From: a virus | Virus record (IMG/VR): IMGVR_UViG_3300025108_004281 | Location: 1-64,000 of that record | DNA length: 64,000 nucleotides | Strand: one strand, 5' to 3' | Shown: piece by piece, positions 16,619 to 24,620 of the stretch | Position numbering within the stretch: the first letter of the stretch is position 1 | Layout: each line of letters opens with the position of its first letter | Position numbers and translations under genes: made by a program | The notes under the pieces: generated by a model | Told to the model about the DNA's origin: nothing | The model's input: only the letters and a program-made list of their open reading frames with translations | Databases searched by the model: none

Positions 16619-16904
16619 TTTGCTTTAACATATACCAAGTAAATTTAGCATGGTCTTCTTTTGTTTTAAAACTTACAAATGCCCTATCGTCTTTGTGTGG
16701 TTCGGTAATATAAGGCTCAGTTCTTTTAAACCACCAACCAAATCCATTTGTTATATTATCTTCGCACCATTTTAAGTAATGATGATTAATACCATAACTA
16801 GGCATTTTGTAATTGTATTTATATTTGGCGTTGTATGTACCTTTGTTAAAACTCACGAAACCATGTTGCCTTGTTAAAAAACTAGAACTTGCCGCCATCG
16901 GCAT
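16608..16904 (-). CDS. Hypothetical protein, 98 aa
   Basis: Unrecognised. It has an aromatic-rich sequence (WWFKRTEPYITEPHKDDRAFVSFKTKEDHAKF) with the look of a small alpha/beta domain. A second ATG two codons in (16898) is an alternative start. It lies in front of glutaredoxin and overlaps it. Confidence 0.65.
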   Translation of the reverse strand: MPMAASSSFLTRQHGFVSFNKGTYNAKYKYNYKMPSYGINHHYLKWCEDNITNGFGWWFKRTEPYITEPHKDDRAFVSFKTKEDHAKFTWYMLKQNEN

Positions 16905-17052
16905 TCAACGTTAGGCTTTTCTTTGGTTTTATCTCATCGACTTTTGATACGTCTTGTAATGCTTCAAGTAAATCGTTAATGTCCAATGTTACTTCAGAAC
17001 TTCCGATAGACTTATAGTATTTAAGATTCTCAATCAGAGTTTTTAATTTCAT
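16882..17052 (-). CDS. Small protein, 56 aa
   Basis: ATG at 17052 opens a 56-aa frame (MKLKTLIENLKYYKSIGSS...) with a natural alternation of charged and hydrophobic residues and a lysine-rich end. It overlaps the ends of both neighbours by about 22 bases. It fills what would otherwise be a 125-base gap in a region with no spare DNA. No convincing ribosome-binding site. Confidence 0.55.
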   Translation of the reverse strand: MKLKTLIENLKYYKSIGSSEVTLDINDLLEALQDVSKVDEIKPKKSLTLNADGGKF

Positions 17053-17554
17053 TTCTTTTGATCTTATTAAGTTCTTTAAGTCTGAATCTTAATTCATCCT
17101 TGGTTTTAAAAGGGCCTTCGTAGCCATATTGGAATAGTGTACTTGCTTTAGGACAGTAACCATGTTTCCAACCTTTCTCAAAGTTAATAGCATACCAACC
17201 TGCCGCATACAATACATCGCTGTTTGCAGTTTTACTGAATAGTGGTACATCTTTTGTGTACTCAGGGTGGTCAGGTGTAATAAGTTCAGGTGATGGAAAA
17301 GGTATTTCAAATCCTGCAATAAACATTTTATCTGGTTGTATTGCACTTTCAACAGTTTGTTGCTGGAATACTCTAGCACCAAAGTACTTTTCTACTGCTC
17401 GATCGCTTTTAAATTTTTCCTTAATATCACTTGCCAAGTATTCATAATCACCTTGGACATTTTGATATAAGACACCTACGTTCCCACGATGTTGATCTAT
17501 TACTAGCCAACTTGCATCATCAACCTTCTTAATTGTTGCTTTTTTACTCATCAT
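17030..17554 (-). CDS. Hypothetical protein, 174 aa
   Basis: Not recognised. The sequence has an N-terminal beta-rich half (SWLVIDQHRGNVGVLYQ), an HPEY-containing loop and a lysine-rich helical C-terminus. AAGGAG lies a few bases before the double ATG (17554/17551). It is part of the RNase H-to-glutaredoxin gene run. Confidence 0.7.
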   Translation of the reverse strand: MMSKKATIKKVDDASWLVIDQHRGNVGVLYQNVQGDYEYLASDIKEKFKSDRAVEKYFGARVFQQQTVESAIQPDKMFIAGFEIPFPSPELITPDHPEYTKDVPLFSKTANSDVLYAAGWYAINFEKGWKHGYCPKASTLFQYGYEGPFKTKDELRFRLKELNKIKRNEIKNSD

Positions 17555-17723
17555 TATTCTCCTTAATCAACTCTCGTTGTCTTGTTATTTGTCCTGTTCT
17601 TTTATTTGTTGTTGATGTACATTGAAATACTGTTTTACCTTTATCAGGTGATTCAAATGTAACCAACGTTTCCTCTGGACCATACTTAATGGCATCCCAT
17701 ATTTTTCTTATTGTTTCTGACAT
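17544..17723 (-). CDS. Small basic protein, 59 aa
   Basis: ATG at 17723, stop TAA at 17544; starts MSETIRKIWDAIKYGPEE. It overlaps the RNase H stop by 16 bases and the next start by 11 bases. It exactly fills the gap between them. GGAGAAA lies about 12 bases upstream. Function unknown. Confidence 0.6.
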   Translation of the reverse strand: MSETIRKIWDAIKYGPEETLVTFESPDKGKTVFQCTSTTNKRTGQITRQRELIKENNDE

Positions 17724-18700
17724 GCGTTAAGTATTTCTCCAAATTCTGTTGCGGCATCTGTAAGTTTAGGCATATTCCACTTGTTACAGAATTTCATAAA
17801 ATGTATTCCTACATTTTGCACTTTGTCTTTGTTAGATGATTCGTTAAATACTTCTCTAATAGCAGTTTTAATTTCATCTGGTTGTTGTGTAAGATCAATA
17901 AGTATTTTATTACGTTCAAAGTCATCTATTACTCTGTGCTCTTGCTCATTGTGATCTACCCAACGTTGTAACATAAAGTTATTGTAGTCAAAGCCTCCAC
18001 GTTCCATATCAGCATAGGCTTCTAGCATACCTGTTTTGTTTTTACTGCCTTTCTTTCTAGCACCTGGAAAAGCAGAGAAGATGTTATCTGATGTATCACC
18101 TCTTACACACTTTTCAAACAGTAACCATTTAGGGTCTGGTACTGCTTTAGGCTCTTGTGTCTTTTTATCAATAGCACGTTTCATAGTCTTTGCTTCGTAT
18201 ATGCCATCTATCTTTACTATTTGGTCTGTTACACCATTATACTGACTGATGTTATTGCTTATAAGTTGATAAAAGTCACTGTCTGTGCTAACAATAACGT
18301 GTTCGTCATTTGGGTGTTCTTGTGTCCACATAGCAATTAAATCATCTGCTTCAGATTGTGGTTGATGTAATACAGTACAATTAGTCTTAGTCTTTAAGTA
18401 ATCAACAAAGTGATCGTATGCTTCAAAAAATATTTCATCTTCTTCTTGTTGACTAGGAGACCTTTGATCCATTGTGACCTTTCTATTCTTCTTGTAAGGT
18501 TCGTAAAAGTCTTTACGCCATGAACGTCCTTCTAAACAGAATATTACATGATCACCATCAAACTCTCTCCACACTTTCTTTACACTATTAAACATGATGT
18601 GCATTGCCATACCAACTTTCATATCAATATCGCTAGTACGAGCAGTCACATGTTTTGCTCTAAAGAACATGTTAAGTGTGTCAACTAAAATGTATTTCAT
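17708..18700 (-). CDS. rnh: RNase H-type 5'-3' exonuclease (T4 Rnh/flap-nuclease family)
   Basis: The 330-aa protein has PIN/FEN-family metal ligands in order: ILVDTLNMFFRA at the N-terminus, SEADDLIAMW near 120, STDSDFYQLI near 140 and RGDTSDNIFS near 205. T4 RNase H (305 aa) removes RNA primers and flaps during lagging-strand synthesis. Size and motif order match. Its ATG overlaps the stop of the 137-aa gene by one base. Confidence 0.88.
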   Translation of the reverse strand: MKYILVDTLNMFFRAKHVTARTSDIDMKVGMAMHIMFNSVKKVWREFDGDHVIFCLEGRSWRKDFYEPYKKNRKVTMDQRSPSQQEEDEIFFEAYDHFVDYLKTKTNCTVLHQPQSEADDLIAMWTQEHPNDEHVIVSTDSDFYQLISNNISQYNGVTDQIVKIDGIYEAKTMKRAIDKKTQEPKAVPDPKWLLFEKCVRGDTSDNIFSAFPGARKKGSKNKTGMLEAYADMERGGFDYNNFMLQRWVDHNEQEHRVIDDFERNKILIDLTQQPDEIKTAIREVFNESSNKDKVQNVGIHFMKFCNKWNMPKLTDAATEFGEILNACQKQ

Positions 18701-19113
18701 TATTCCTTCGCTTCTTTGTCTTCGTCTGTTACTGTTATGACATCATTACTGTTAGGTGCCATATCCTGCATACCAAAGTCCATGTCAGCCATTTCTTGTT
18801 GCAGTATAGTTCTGCACAAATCGTTAAACCATGCATTTACAATGTCGTCATCGCTTTTGCCACTGTAACCGTTTGTCTGTAACATTGTAACAAATTGCTC
18901 GTTAAAGTCAAGTTCAACAAAGCCTTTTTTAGGATTTATTGGATCAACATCCATTTGCAATACGTTTACATAAGGCTTATCTTCAATAGTAGCAAGTTCT
19001 TTTTCTAACTCGCCGCCAGTTAAATCTCTATTAGCAATAGCAATACGTCTATCCTTTTCGCTTTTGAACCATAATTTAGGGTCCATCATATCTTTAAACT
19101 TCATCTTTGCCAT
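18700..19113 (-). CDS. Hypothetical protein, 137 aa, upstream of RNase H
   Basis: Charged protein with a basic N-terminus (MKFKDMMDPKLWFKSEKDRR) and a Met/Asp-rich acidic C-terminus. In T4, dsbA and gene 33 neighbour rnh, but I cannot match this sequence to either. It is coupled to rnh. GGAGAAAG precedes its ATG. Confidence 0.65.
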   Translation of the reverse strand: MAKMKFKDMMDPKLWFKSEKDRRIAIANRDLTGGELEKELATIEDKPYVNVLQMDVDPINPKKGFVELDFNEQFVTMLQTNGYSGKSDDDIVNAWFNDLCRTILQQEMADMDFGMQDMAPNSNDVITVTDEDKEAKE

Positions 19114-19246
19114 CTTCTTTCTCCTTTAATTGTTGATAGTATGTTAGGCTACAACTAGCACCACAAAATATTTTAGTTTTATCTGCTGTATGATATTTTA
19201 TATCTAAATAATTTACGGCCTTGCTACAGATAAAACACTTATACAT
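19094..19246 (-). CDS. Small zinc-ribbon-like protein, 50 aa
   Basis: ATG at 19246, 50 aa. Four cysteines form two knuckles: C4xxC7 and C28xxxC32. This is a typical four-Cys zinc-binding pattern, probably for nucleic-acid or protein binding. The frame overlaps the next gene start by 20 bases and carries that gene's AAGGAGAAAG site. Confidence 0.6.
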   Translation of the reverse strand: MYKCFICSKAVNYLDIKYHTADKTKIFCGASCSLTYYQQLKEKEDGKDEV

Positions 19247-19251
19247 AAATT

Positions 19252-19665
19252 TTATTCTTCCTCAACCGCCAAATACATACTTTTTATTGTACAAGGATAT
19301 TTTCCTTTATTTGTCCAACCTATAGGCGTGATGTTGTCTCCCTTACCAATAAAAGTAGTTCCTGCCCATGAGTTGAATTGCAAGGCTGAAGCATACTGTA
19401 TGTCCCAGCATCTATTATAAAACTCTACATCTATTTTTTTCTTATTTGTAAATCTTAGAGTTAGTATATTTTCCTCATCATTCCATTCCCAACCTCTAAC
19501 TCTTGTGTAATTAAATGTGTTAATTTCTAAAGCATCTTTAGTAACAGGAATACCGTGTTCAGTATACCCTATAACTTTGTCATCTGCAAATGCCCATGCT
19601 ACCCATAAAGGTAATGTGACTATAATTGTAAATTTAATAATATGTTTGTGAAAAAACTCTTCCAT
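19252..19665 (-). CDS. Exported protein with signal peptide, 137 aa
   Basis: The N-terminus is basic then hydrophobic (IIKFTIIVTLPLWVAWAFA) with an AFA-D signal-peptidase-like site near residue 27. The mature part is beta-rich with two cysteines that could form a disulfide. It is probably periplasmic in the host. Not recognised. It follows queE with a 1-base gap. Confidence 0.65.
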   Translation of the reverse strand: MEEFFHKHIIKFTIIVTLPLWVAWAFADDKVIGYTEHGIPVTKDALEINTFNYTRVRGWEWNDEENILTLRFTNKKKIDVEFYNRCWDIQYASALQFNSWAGTTFIGKGDNITPIGWTNKGKYPCTIKSMYLAVEEE

Positions 19666-19666
19666 T

Positions 19667-20554
19667 TTATTTTCCTATTGCATTTCCGTATATATGAACG
19701 TGGACTCTGCTTGTATAATTGTATCCACGTTGTATAGCCTCATCGGCAATGGTGGCTTCAGTTTGTACTAAGCCTTCAAATGTGCCGCCAACTCCCATAA
19801 TCCATACAGGGAAATTACAGCCAGCATCTCTAAACAGTTTTACATTGTCTTCCACTTCTTGCCAACTTGCTTCTGAGCCATTAACAACAAACTTCAATTG
19901 TCCTTTAGGACTTACTTCAGCATATCTACCAATTACTTCTGGCTGTATTGCTTTCTTAGGCTTCTCACCAGCAGTACTCCATAACTTAGGCGATAAACTC
20001 CAATACCATTCTCTGCCTATCCAACCTGTATAATTACGATGTACCCAATCAGCAAATTCATCTGTGATAGGCTTGGTGCCGTTAGTTTCCACAGTAACGT
20101 TCATTGGCATATTATCTCTGCGTTTGAACTCTTCTATAATGTTCATCATGCCAGGCTGTGTGTTTTTAAGCATTGGCTCGCCGCCTGTAAAGACCATGTG
20201 TGCGTTTTGTTGTGTAACTGGGTGTACAAACTTACCGTGCGGTAGAAGTGCTGTAAGTTCGTCTACGGCTTCATCTACAGTTTTATCAGTGATAAGATGT
20301 TTATATTTCTTACTCCAAGTGTAACTGCTATCACAACCTTTTTCAAACACAGGTAAATCAAATACATTAGTGATGTCTGTGATATCTAATTTTTCATATG
20401 GTAAATCATATGTGCTAGGGTCTGTTGGGTCTTTTTGTCCAAAGCCATTACATTGTAAATTGCATAGGAAGAATCTCATCCACAGACTAGGGATACCTAC
20501 ATACTGGCCTTCCCCTTGTGCTGAATAAAATGTTTCGCTATACTTTAATGTCAT
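19667..20554 (-). CDS. queE: QueE-like 7-carboxy-7-deazaguanine synthase (radical SAM)
   Basis: The N-terminus (YSETFYSAQGEGQYVGIPSLWMR) and the GGEP motif (FTGGEPML) identify QueE, which converts carboxytetrahydropterin to 7-carboxy-7-deazaguanine. The cluster cysteines appear split: C31 and C35 (CNLQC), then C74 in GCDSSYTW after a roughly 38-residue insertion, instead of the usual C-x3-C-x2-C. The 295-aa length is longer than bacterial QueE and fits this insertion. The start overlaps the folE stop by one base, so the two are coupled. Together they make 7-deazaguanine precursors, probably for DNA modification through DpdA. Confidence 0.88.
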   Translation of the reverse strand: MTLKYSETFYSAQGEGQYVGIPSLWMRFFLCNLQCNGFGQKDPTDPSTYDLPYEKLDITDITNVFDLPVFEKGCDSSYTWSKKYKHLITDKTVDEAVDELTALLPHGKFVHPVTQQNAHMVFTGGEPMLKNTQPGMMNIIEEFKRRDNMPMNVTVETNGTKPITDEFADWVHRNYTGWIGREWYWSLSPKLWSTAGEKPKKAIQPEVIGRYAEVSPKGQLKFVVNGSEASWQEVEDNVKLFRDAGCNFPVWIMGVGGTFEGLVQTEATIADEAIQRGYNYTSRVHVHIYGNAIGK

Positions 20555-21243
20555 TACTTATCGCAAGAATATTGTTGTTGTAGTTTAATGTTATCCATAA
20601 ACTCTTTCTTTGTACCTGCGTCATTTTTAAATGCGCCTTTTAATACAGTTGTTTGTGTAAGACTACTATGTGCCTTAACACCTCTGTTCTCTACGCAACC
20701 ATGTGTGGCTTGTACATACACACCTAAGTGCTCGGCCCCTGTTGCTTTTTGAATCTCTCTAACAATGTCGTTAGCAAGTTCTTCTTGTAATGTACCTCTA
20801 GCCGCACACCATTGTGCAATCCTAGTGTACTTACTCAAACCAATTAGTTTGTCTGCGGCAATGATACCAATGTATGCCACACCTCTAACAATCTGATGGT
20901 GATGTGAACACATACTTGTGAGTTCACTTCTTACAACCAGCATACCTTCATATCTATCTTCGCTGTCGTTAGGGAAAGCAGTTGCATTAGGCATGTTTTC
21001 GTATCTACCAGCCATTAGTTCATTAATATACATTTTAGCAAGACGCCTACCAGTATCATTACTGTTAGGATCATTTTCAGTATCAATAACCAAGCCTTGT
21101 AATACATCCTCGAACTTAACCGCAAGTTCGTCAATCAGTTGTTGCTTCTCTCCGTCTTCAATAAAGTCAGAGATATTGTCGCCGGCCCAATGTCTTTTGC
21201 CTGCCTCAACTAATCTTTGTTTAATTTTTTTACTTGTTTCCAT
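20554..21243 (-). CDS. folE: GTP cyclohydrolase I
   Basis: The 229-aa protein has the zinc-site motif MCSHHHQ (C112, H114, H115), IGLSKYTRIAQWCAARG and THGCVENRGV, all diagnostic of FolE. It converts GTP to dihydroneopterin triphosphate, the first step of folate and 7-deazaguanine synthesis. Because queE follows directly, the 7-deazaguanine route is the likelier purpose. It is longer than needed at the C-terminus, with a basic tail. Confidence 0.95.
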   Translation of the reverse strand: METSKKIKQRLVEAGKRHWAGDNISDFIEDGEKQQLIDELAVKFEDVLQGLVIDTENDPNSNDTGRRLAKMYINELMAGRYENMPNATAFPNDSEDRYEGMLVVRSELTSMCSHHHQIVRGVAYIGIIAADKLIGLSKYTRIAQWCAARGTLQEELANDIVREIQKATGAEHLGVYVQATHGCVENRGVKAHSSLTQTTVLKGAFKNDAGTKKEFMDNIKLQQQYSCDK

Positions 21244-21442
21244 GTTCTTCTTTCTCCTTTATAGAAATTTCATGTTTAAGTTGTTCGATGTCTTGCTTGA
21301 GTTTAAGTTTCTGAAATTTGTGCTTTTTAACAATTTCATCATTATCATAATGATCATACTCCTCGTTAATTGCTTTATCTAACTCTCTGTGCCTTGCTTC
21401 TAAGACACTAAGATGATTTTTCAAACTTCTTGATGTACTCAT
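21230..21442 (-). CDS. Coiled-coil protein, 70 aa
   Basis: Highly charged, heptad-like Glu/Lys/Leu sequence throughout (LEARHRELDKAINEEYDHY, LKLKQDIEQLKHEI), so probably a coiled coil. It overlaps both neighbours. Function unknown. Confidence 0.65.
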   Translation of the reverse strand: MSTSRSLKNHLSVLEARHRELDKAINEEYDHYDNDEIVKKHKFQKLKLKQDIEQLKHEISIKEKEEHGNK

Positions 21443-21602
21443 TGTCTTCCCTTAAGATACCATTTTCCCAATTCTCTGCAACATCCTGTGCATAGTGTAT
21501 CGACTTATCTCTAACGTCAATTTTACCAAAAGCATCACCGTCTTTTAATAGATGTACTATGTAACCAGTACCATCTACATTTACTATTTCTGCTGTTCTC
21601 AT
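21408..21602 (-). CDS. Hypothetical protein, 64 aa
   Basis: Start chosen at ATG 21602, which overlaps the PRTase stop (ATGA) and has GAGGAG upstream; the frame itself extends to GTG 21611. Short beta-rich start (TAEIVNVDGTGYIVHLL) then a charged helix. Not recognised. Confidence 0.6.
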   Translation of the reverse strand: MRTAEIVNVDGTGYIVHLLKDGDAFGKIDVRDKSIHYAQDVAENWENGILREDNEYIKKFEKSS

Positions 21603-22087
21603 CTCCACCACTCCTCATACGGAAACACTATCCAACGTTCTTGATCGGGTAATACATTGTTAGCAGTAAATTCAACTTTGTCAAAACTGCTAGACTCTTT
21701 ATCAAACAATGTAGCATATCTAATATCCTGATGTGCATAAGCCATCTTATTAGTTGTGCTATCTACATAGTCTGTGATTACCTTATCAATACCTTGTAAT
21801 GTTGTTCCAGTATCATTAATATCGTCAACAACTAAAACTGTTTTATCATTGTATTTAGATAAAATATGTCTTAGAGTCTCCGAATCTTCGATATGTGCGT
21901 CTCTAGTTTGCCATCTAAATGCTTCAAATGGCACTTCATAGTAATGACTCATCATTACACCAAAGGCATACGCACCTCTTCCAGGACCAATTATAACTTC
22001 AGGCTTGTAACTTTCATGTGCCATTTCTCGCACAATAATTCTACAATCTCTGTTTAAGTCGTCCCAACTATAATATAGTTTATCCAT
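21599..22087 (-). CDS. Phosphoribosyltransferase (type I PRTase)
   Basis: The 162-aa protein has the PRPP-binding motif VLVVDDINDTGTTL (near 82-95) and a small hood, as in hypoxanthine/xanthine/guanine PRTases. It is the first gene of the run leading to folE and queE, so purine salvage toward GTP is a reasonable role but unproven. The promoter's -10 box ends exactly seven bases before the ATG and there is no Shine-Dalgarno site, so the transcript is predicted leaderless. Confidence 0.85.
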   Translation of the reverse strand: MDKLYYSWDDLNRDCRIIVREMAHESYKPEVIIGPGRGAYAFGVMMSHYYEVPFEAFRWQTRDAHIEDSETLRHILSKYNDKTVLVVDDINDTGTTLQGIDKVITDYVDSTTNKMAYAHQDIRYATLFDKESSSFDKVEFTANNVLPDQERWIVFPYEEWWR

Positions 22088-22093
22088 GTTCTT

Positions 22094-22122
22094 ATTATAC
22101 CATTTTTTGTGGCCAATGTCAA
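22094..22122 (-). promoter_or_regulatory. Sigma70-like promoter for PRTase-folE-queE run, leaderless
   Basis: TTGACA, 17-base spacer, TATAAT with a TGG extension. The predicted transcription start coincides with the A of the ATG at 22087. The stop codon of the upstream gene lies just before the -35 box. A 24-base block is identical to the promoter at 28574. Confidence 0.9.
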
Positions 22123-22123
22123 C

Positions 22124-22696
22124 CTATCTTTCAAAGTCGTTTTCTAATAAAACAAAGTCCACTTTATCAAAATCATCTAAGTTTATTTTAGATGCCTCCT
22201 CTACAATATCTCTGCCAGTAAATTCTAAAAACAATTTAAGTTCTTTATAAAATCCAGCATCTAAAACAGGATTTAACACTTCGCTATCTCCTGATATATT
22301 ATATGTGTCGTCAAGAATCTTGCTACTAAGGTTTAAAACAACACCAAATGTCATTTTAAGACCTTCTGATAGCATATCATCAAAATCAGTTATTTTTTTA
22401 TATTTAAAGATATATCTGTTTAACATTCTTAAGTAGAATTCTGCAGATATTTCGTCAAGTTGTACTGATATTTTATTATCATCAAATTCAACTGCTTTAA
22501 ACACAGACAAATGACTTTGATCAAAATCTACATTATTACAAAAGAAATGTATAACATCTATTATTTCTTTATCAGTTACAGGAAATTTCTTTTTGATTAA
22601 ACTTAAATCATCTCCTTTGCCTATTGCACCGACAACTGACATAACAGGTGTACCTGTTCTATTAATAACGTTTACTGATTTACGTCTTCCTATCAT
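22124..22696 (-). CDS. Hypothetical protein, 190 aa
   Basis: Unrecognised, mostly helical, acidic protein with a basic N-terminus (MIGRRKSVNVINRTG). It overlaps the galE stop (ATGA) and ends at the following promoter. Confidence 0.65.
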   Translation of the reverse strand: MIGRRKSVNVINRTGTPVMSVVGAIGKGDDLSLIKKKFPVTDKEIIDVIHFFCNNVDFDQSHLSVFKAVEFDDNKISVQLDEISAEFYLRMLNRYIFKYKKITDFDDMLSEGLKMTFGVVLNLSSKILDDTYNISGDSEVLNPVLDAGFYKELKLFLEFTGRDIVEEASKINLDDFDKVDFVLLENDFER

Positions 22697-23688
22697 TTAT
22701 TTTTAATTACCTTGTTTTTATTGTCTACCCAAAACTTAGAATGTGCAAACATATCATCTAATGAATATGTTGGTTCCCAATCTAATAAAGTTTTGGCTTT
22801 AGATATATCTCCACATAAGTACGATGGATCTCCTGCTCTTCTAGGACCTACTTCATATTTTAAACTTTTTCCAACAACGTTTTGTGCTGAAATTATTAAA
22901 TCATGAATACTAAATCCTGTACCAGAGCCTAAGTTTACAATACCACTTTCACCGTCATTGCTTAAATGCTCTACTGCTTTTAGTTTAGCATTTGCTATGT
23001 CTTGTATATGACAGTAATCTCTAATGCAAGTACCGTCTTTAGTATCGTAATCATCGCCACAAATATTAAATACCTCGTCATTTGTAATTTTATCAATAAT
23101 GATAGGCATTACATGAGTTGCTGGTTCTTGTGTATAACCATTTTTACCTTCTGGGTCTGCACCAGCGGCATTAAAATATCTTGTACTAATATAATTTAAC
23201 CCATATGCTTTGCTGTAATCTTCTAACATAAGTTCTGTCATGTGCTTACTCATTGCATACGGACTCATTGGTGTTGGTGTAAGAGTTTCTGCAAATGGTT
23301 CTCTGCTATCTCTTTCACCATATACACTACTAGAACCGCTAAAGATAAAGTTTTTAACTCCTGCTTTAACACACATATCTAATAGTGCTTGAGTACCCGA
23401 CACATTATTTTTATAATACTTGCCAGGGTCAATAATACTATCAGGAACAACATGACTGGCCGCTAAATGTATAACCGCTTGTGGTTTAAACATTTCGAGT
23501 ATACCTGCTGTAGTTGTAGCCTGAAATTCATGTGGAAATAAAGTAGCACCTTCTGGTAGTGTCCACTTTCTGCTCGTGTTAGAATCTATAACAATTACGT
23601 CATATCCAGCACCTGCAAAAGTTTTACTTACCTGTGCACCAATAAAACCAAGTCCGCCTGTAATAACTACTGTTGGTTTATCACTCAT
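22693..23688 (-). CDS. galE: UDP-glucose 4-epimerase-like SDR
   Basis: 331 aa, the standard length. Features: NAD loop TGGLGFIG, HLAASHVVPDS, SGSSSVYG, catalytic YAMSK (Y and K) and the ARYFNAAG-like RYFNAAGA and RRAGDP segments typical of GalE. It interconverts UDP-glucose and UDP-galactose or their N-acetyl forms. It sits near a glycosyltransferase and two sulfotransferases, supporting a role in sugar supply for glycan modification. Confidence 0.92.
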   Translation of the reverse strand: MSDKPTVVITGGLGFIGAQVSKTFAGAGYDVIVIDSNTSRKWTLPEGATLFPHEFQATTTAGILEMFKPQAVIHLAASHVVPDSIIDPGKYYKNNVSGTQALLDMCVKAGVKNFIFSGSSSVYGERDSREPFAETLTPTPMSPYAMSKHMTELMLEDYSKAYGLNYISTRYFNAAGADPEGKNGYTQEPATHVMPIIIDKITNDEVFNICGDDYDTKDGTCIRDYCHIQDIANAKLKAVEHLSNDGESGIVNLGSGTGFSIHDLIISAQNVVGKSLKYEVGPRRAGDPSYLCGDISKAKTLLDWEPTYSLDDMFAHSKFWVDNKNKVIKNK

Positions 23689-23845
23689 CTTTATTTTCCT
23701 CCTTTGGATCTAAAAGTCCGCCCCAATCCTCAACTTCATCAACAACATCTGTAAGAGATCCTGCTGGTTTAGATTTAGTAGGTTGGACTACTGTCTCCTT
23801 GTTTCCTTTCTTTTCAGTGAAAGGAATACGTTTAATGTTAGGCAT
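23681..23845 (-). CDS. Small hypothetical protein, 54 aa
   Basis: Start set at ATG 23845 (MPNIKRIPF); a GTG at 23869 is an alternative with a purine-rich site. Lys-rich N-terminus and Asp/Glu/Trp-rich C-terminus. The gene overlaps both neighbours. Confidence 0.5.
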   Translation of the reverse strand: MPNIKRIPFTEKKGNKETVVQPTKSKPAGSLTDVVDEVEDWGGLLDPKEENKDE

Positions 23846-24020
23846 TATTTTTTGCGTCTTGAATCTCACCTCTTCTAACTTTCGCTAGTTTAGTAATTTC
23901 CATTAATGCCTTCCTTGCTCTTGTTGCCGATGCTTTTACGCCTTGGCCTTCTTTAAATTTTTCGTTTTCACTTACATACTCTTCGAAAAGTGCTTTAATT
24001 TTTAAATGTGTCTCTGTCAT
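23838..24020 (-). CDS. Histone H1-like (Hc1-type) DNA-binding protein
   Basis: 60 aa. The pattern KIKALFEEYVSENEKF...KASATRARKALMEITKLAKVRRGEIQ closely follows the bacterial/chlamydial Hc1-type H1-like motif (Lys/Arg/Ala-rich helix, TRARKALxEIxKLAKxxR). Such proteins bind and compact DNA. In a phage it could package genome DNA or silence host DNA. The overlapping downstream gene suggests co-translation. Confidence 0.7.
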   Translation of the reverse strand: MTETHLKIKALFEEYVSENEKFKEGQGVKASATRARKALMEITKLAKVRRGEIQDAKNNA

Positions 24021-24029
24021 AATTATCTC

Positions 24030-24620
24030 CTATGTGTTTTTAAATTGTACAGATTTAATTAAATCGTAATCGGCTCTATAAGCCTGTCTGACTACTGATT
24101 TATTAACGTCATTAACAATGTCTATTGATTGCATCAAACGTTTTGTTGCGTCAATGTTGAAACCATATTCATCATTGATTTGATTATAAATATTTTTGTT
24201 ATAATAAAAATAATCTATGATAGGGTTGGCATTATATTTTTTTATAATATCAAACATATCAATTAAGAAACTTTTTTGTGGCTTAAAATGTGCATCGTTA
24301 GATTCTAAATAAAATCCTTCATCACTAAAATTAAAAGTAACATAGTTTGTATGAGGTTCTACTTCTCTCCAACCTAAGTACATATTAATAGTACTGATAA
24401 ATCGTTCTACTGGATCTCTTAATATCACAATAAACCTACTTGGGCATTTTTCTTCTTCCCATAATGTAATTCTTTTCCAATCGTTATTTGTTTTTTCAAA
24501 ATCTCTAATTACACTTGTAGCACATTTAGGTACTAACAAGAATGCAATGTCCTCTTTTTTGTTGTATACACAATCACCTGGCATACAATTTGTATATTTG
24601 TTATCAATTGATGTTTCCAT
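24030..24620 (-). CDS. Sulfotransferase-family protein (tandem copy 1)
   Basis: 196 aa. PAPS loop LVPKCATSVIRDF and the 3'-phosphate motif FIVILRDPVERFISTINMYLG define the sulfotransferase fold; the protein is short for the family. Its segment after the first motif (SNDAHFKPQKSF) is shared with the next gene, so the two are tandem paralogues. Substrate unknown. Confidence 0.8.
   Translation of the reverse strand: METSIDNKYTNCMPGDCVYNKKEDIAFLLVPKCATSVIRDFEKTNNDWKRITLWEEEKCPSRFIVILRDPVERFISTINMYLGWREVEPHTNYVTFNFSDEGFYLESNDAHFKPQKSFLIDMFDIIKKYNANPIIDYFYYNKNIYNQINDEYGFNIDATKRLMQSIDIVNDVNKSVVRQAYRADYDLIKSVQFKNT

Noticed and set aside
17089-17382. 97-aa minus-strand frame in another phase
   Set aside because: Lies inside the 174-aa gene; skewed Leu/Gln/Tyr composition and no start signal.
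20918-21382. 154-aa plus-strand frame
   Set aside because: Antisense to folE, whose zinc-site motifs are clear.
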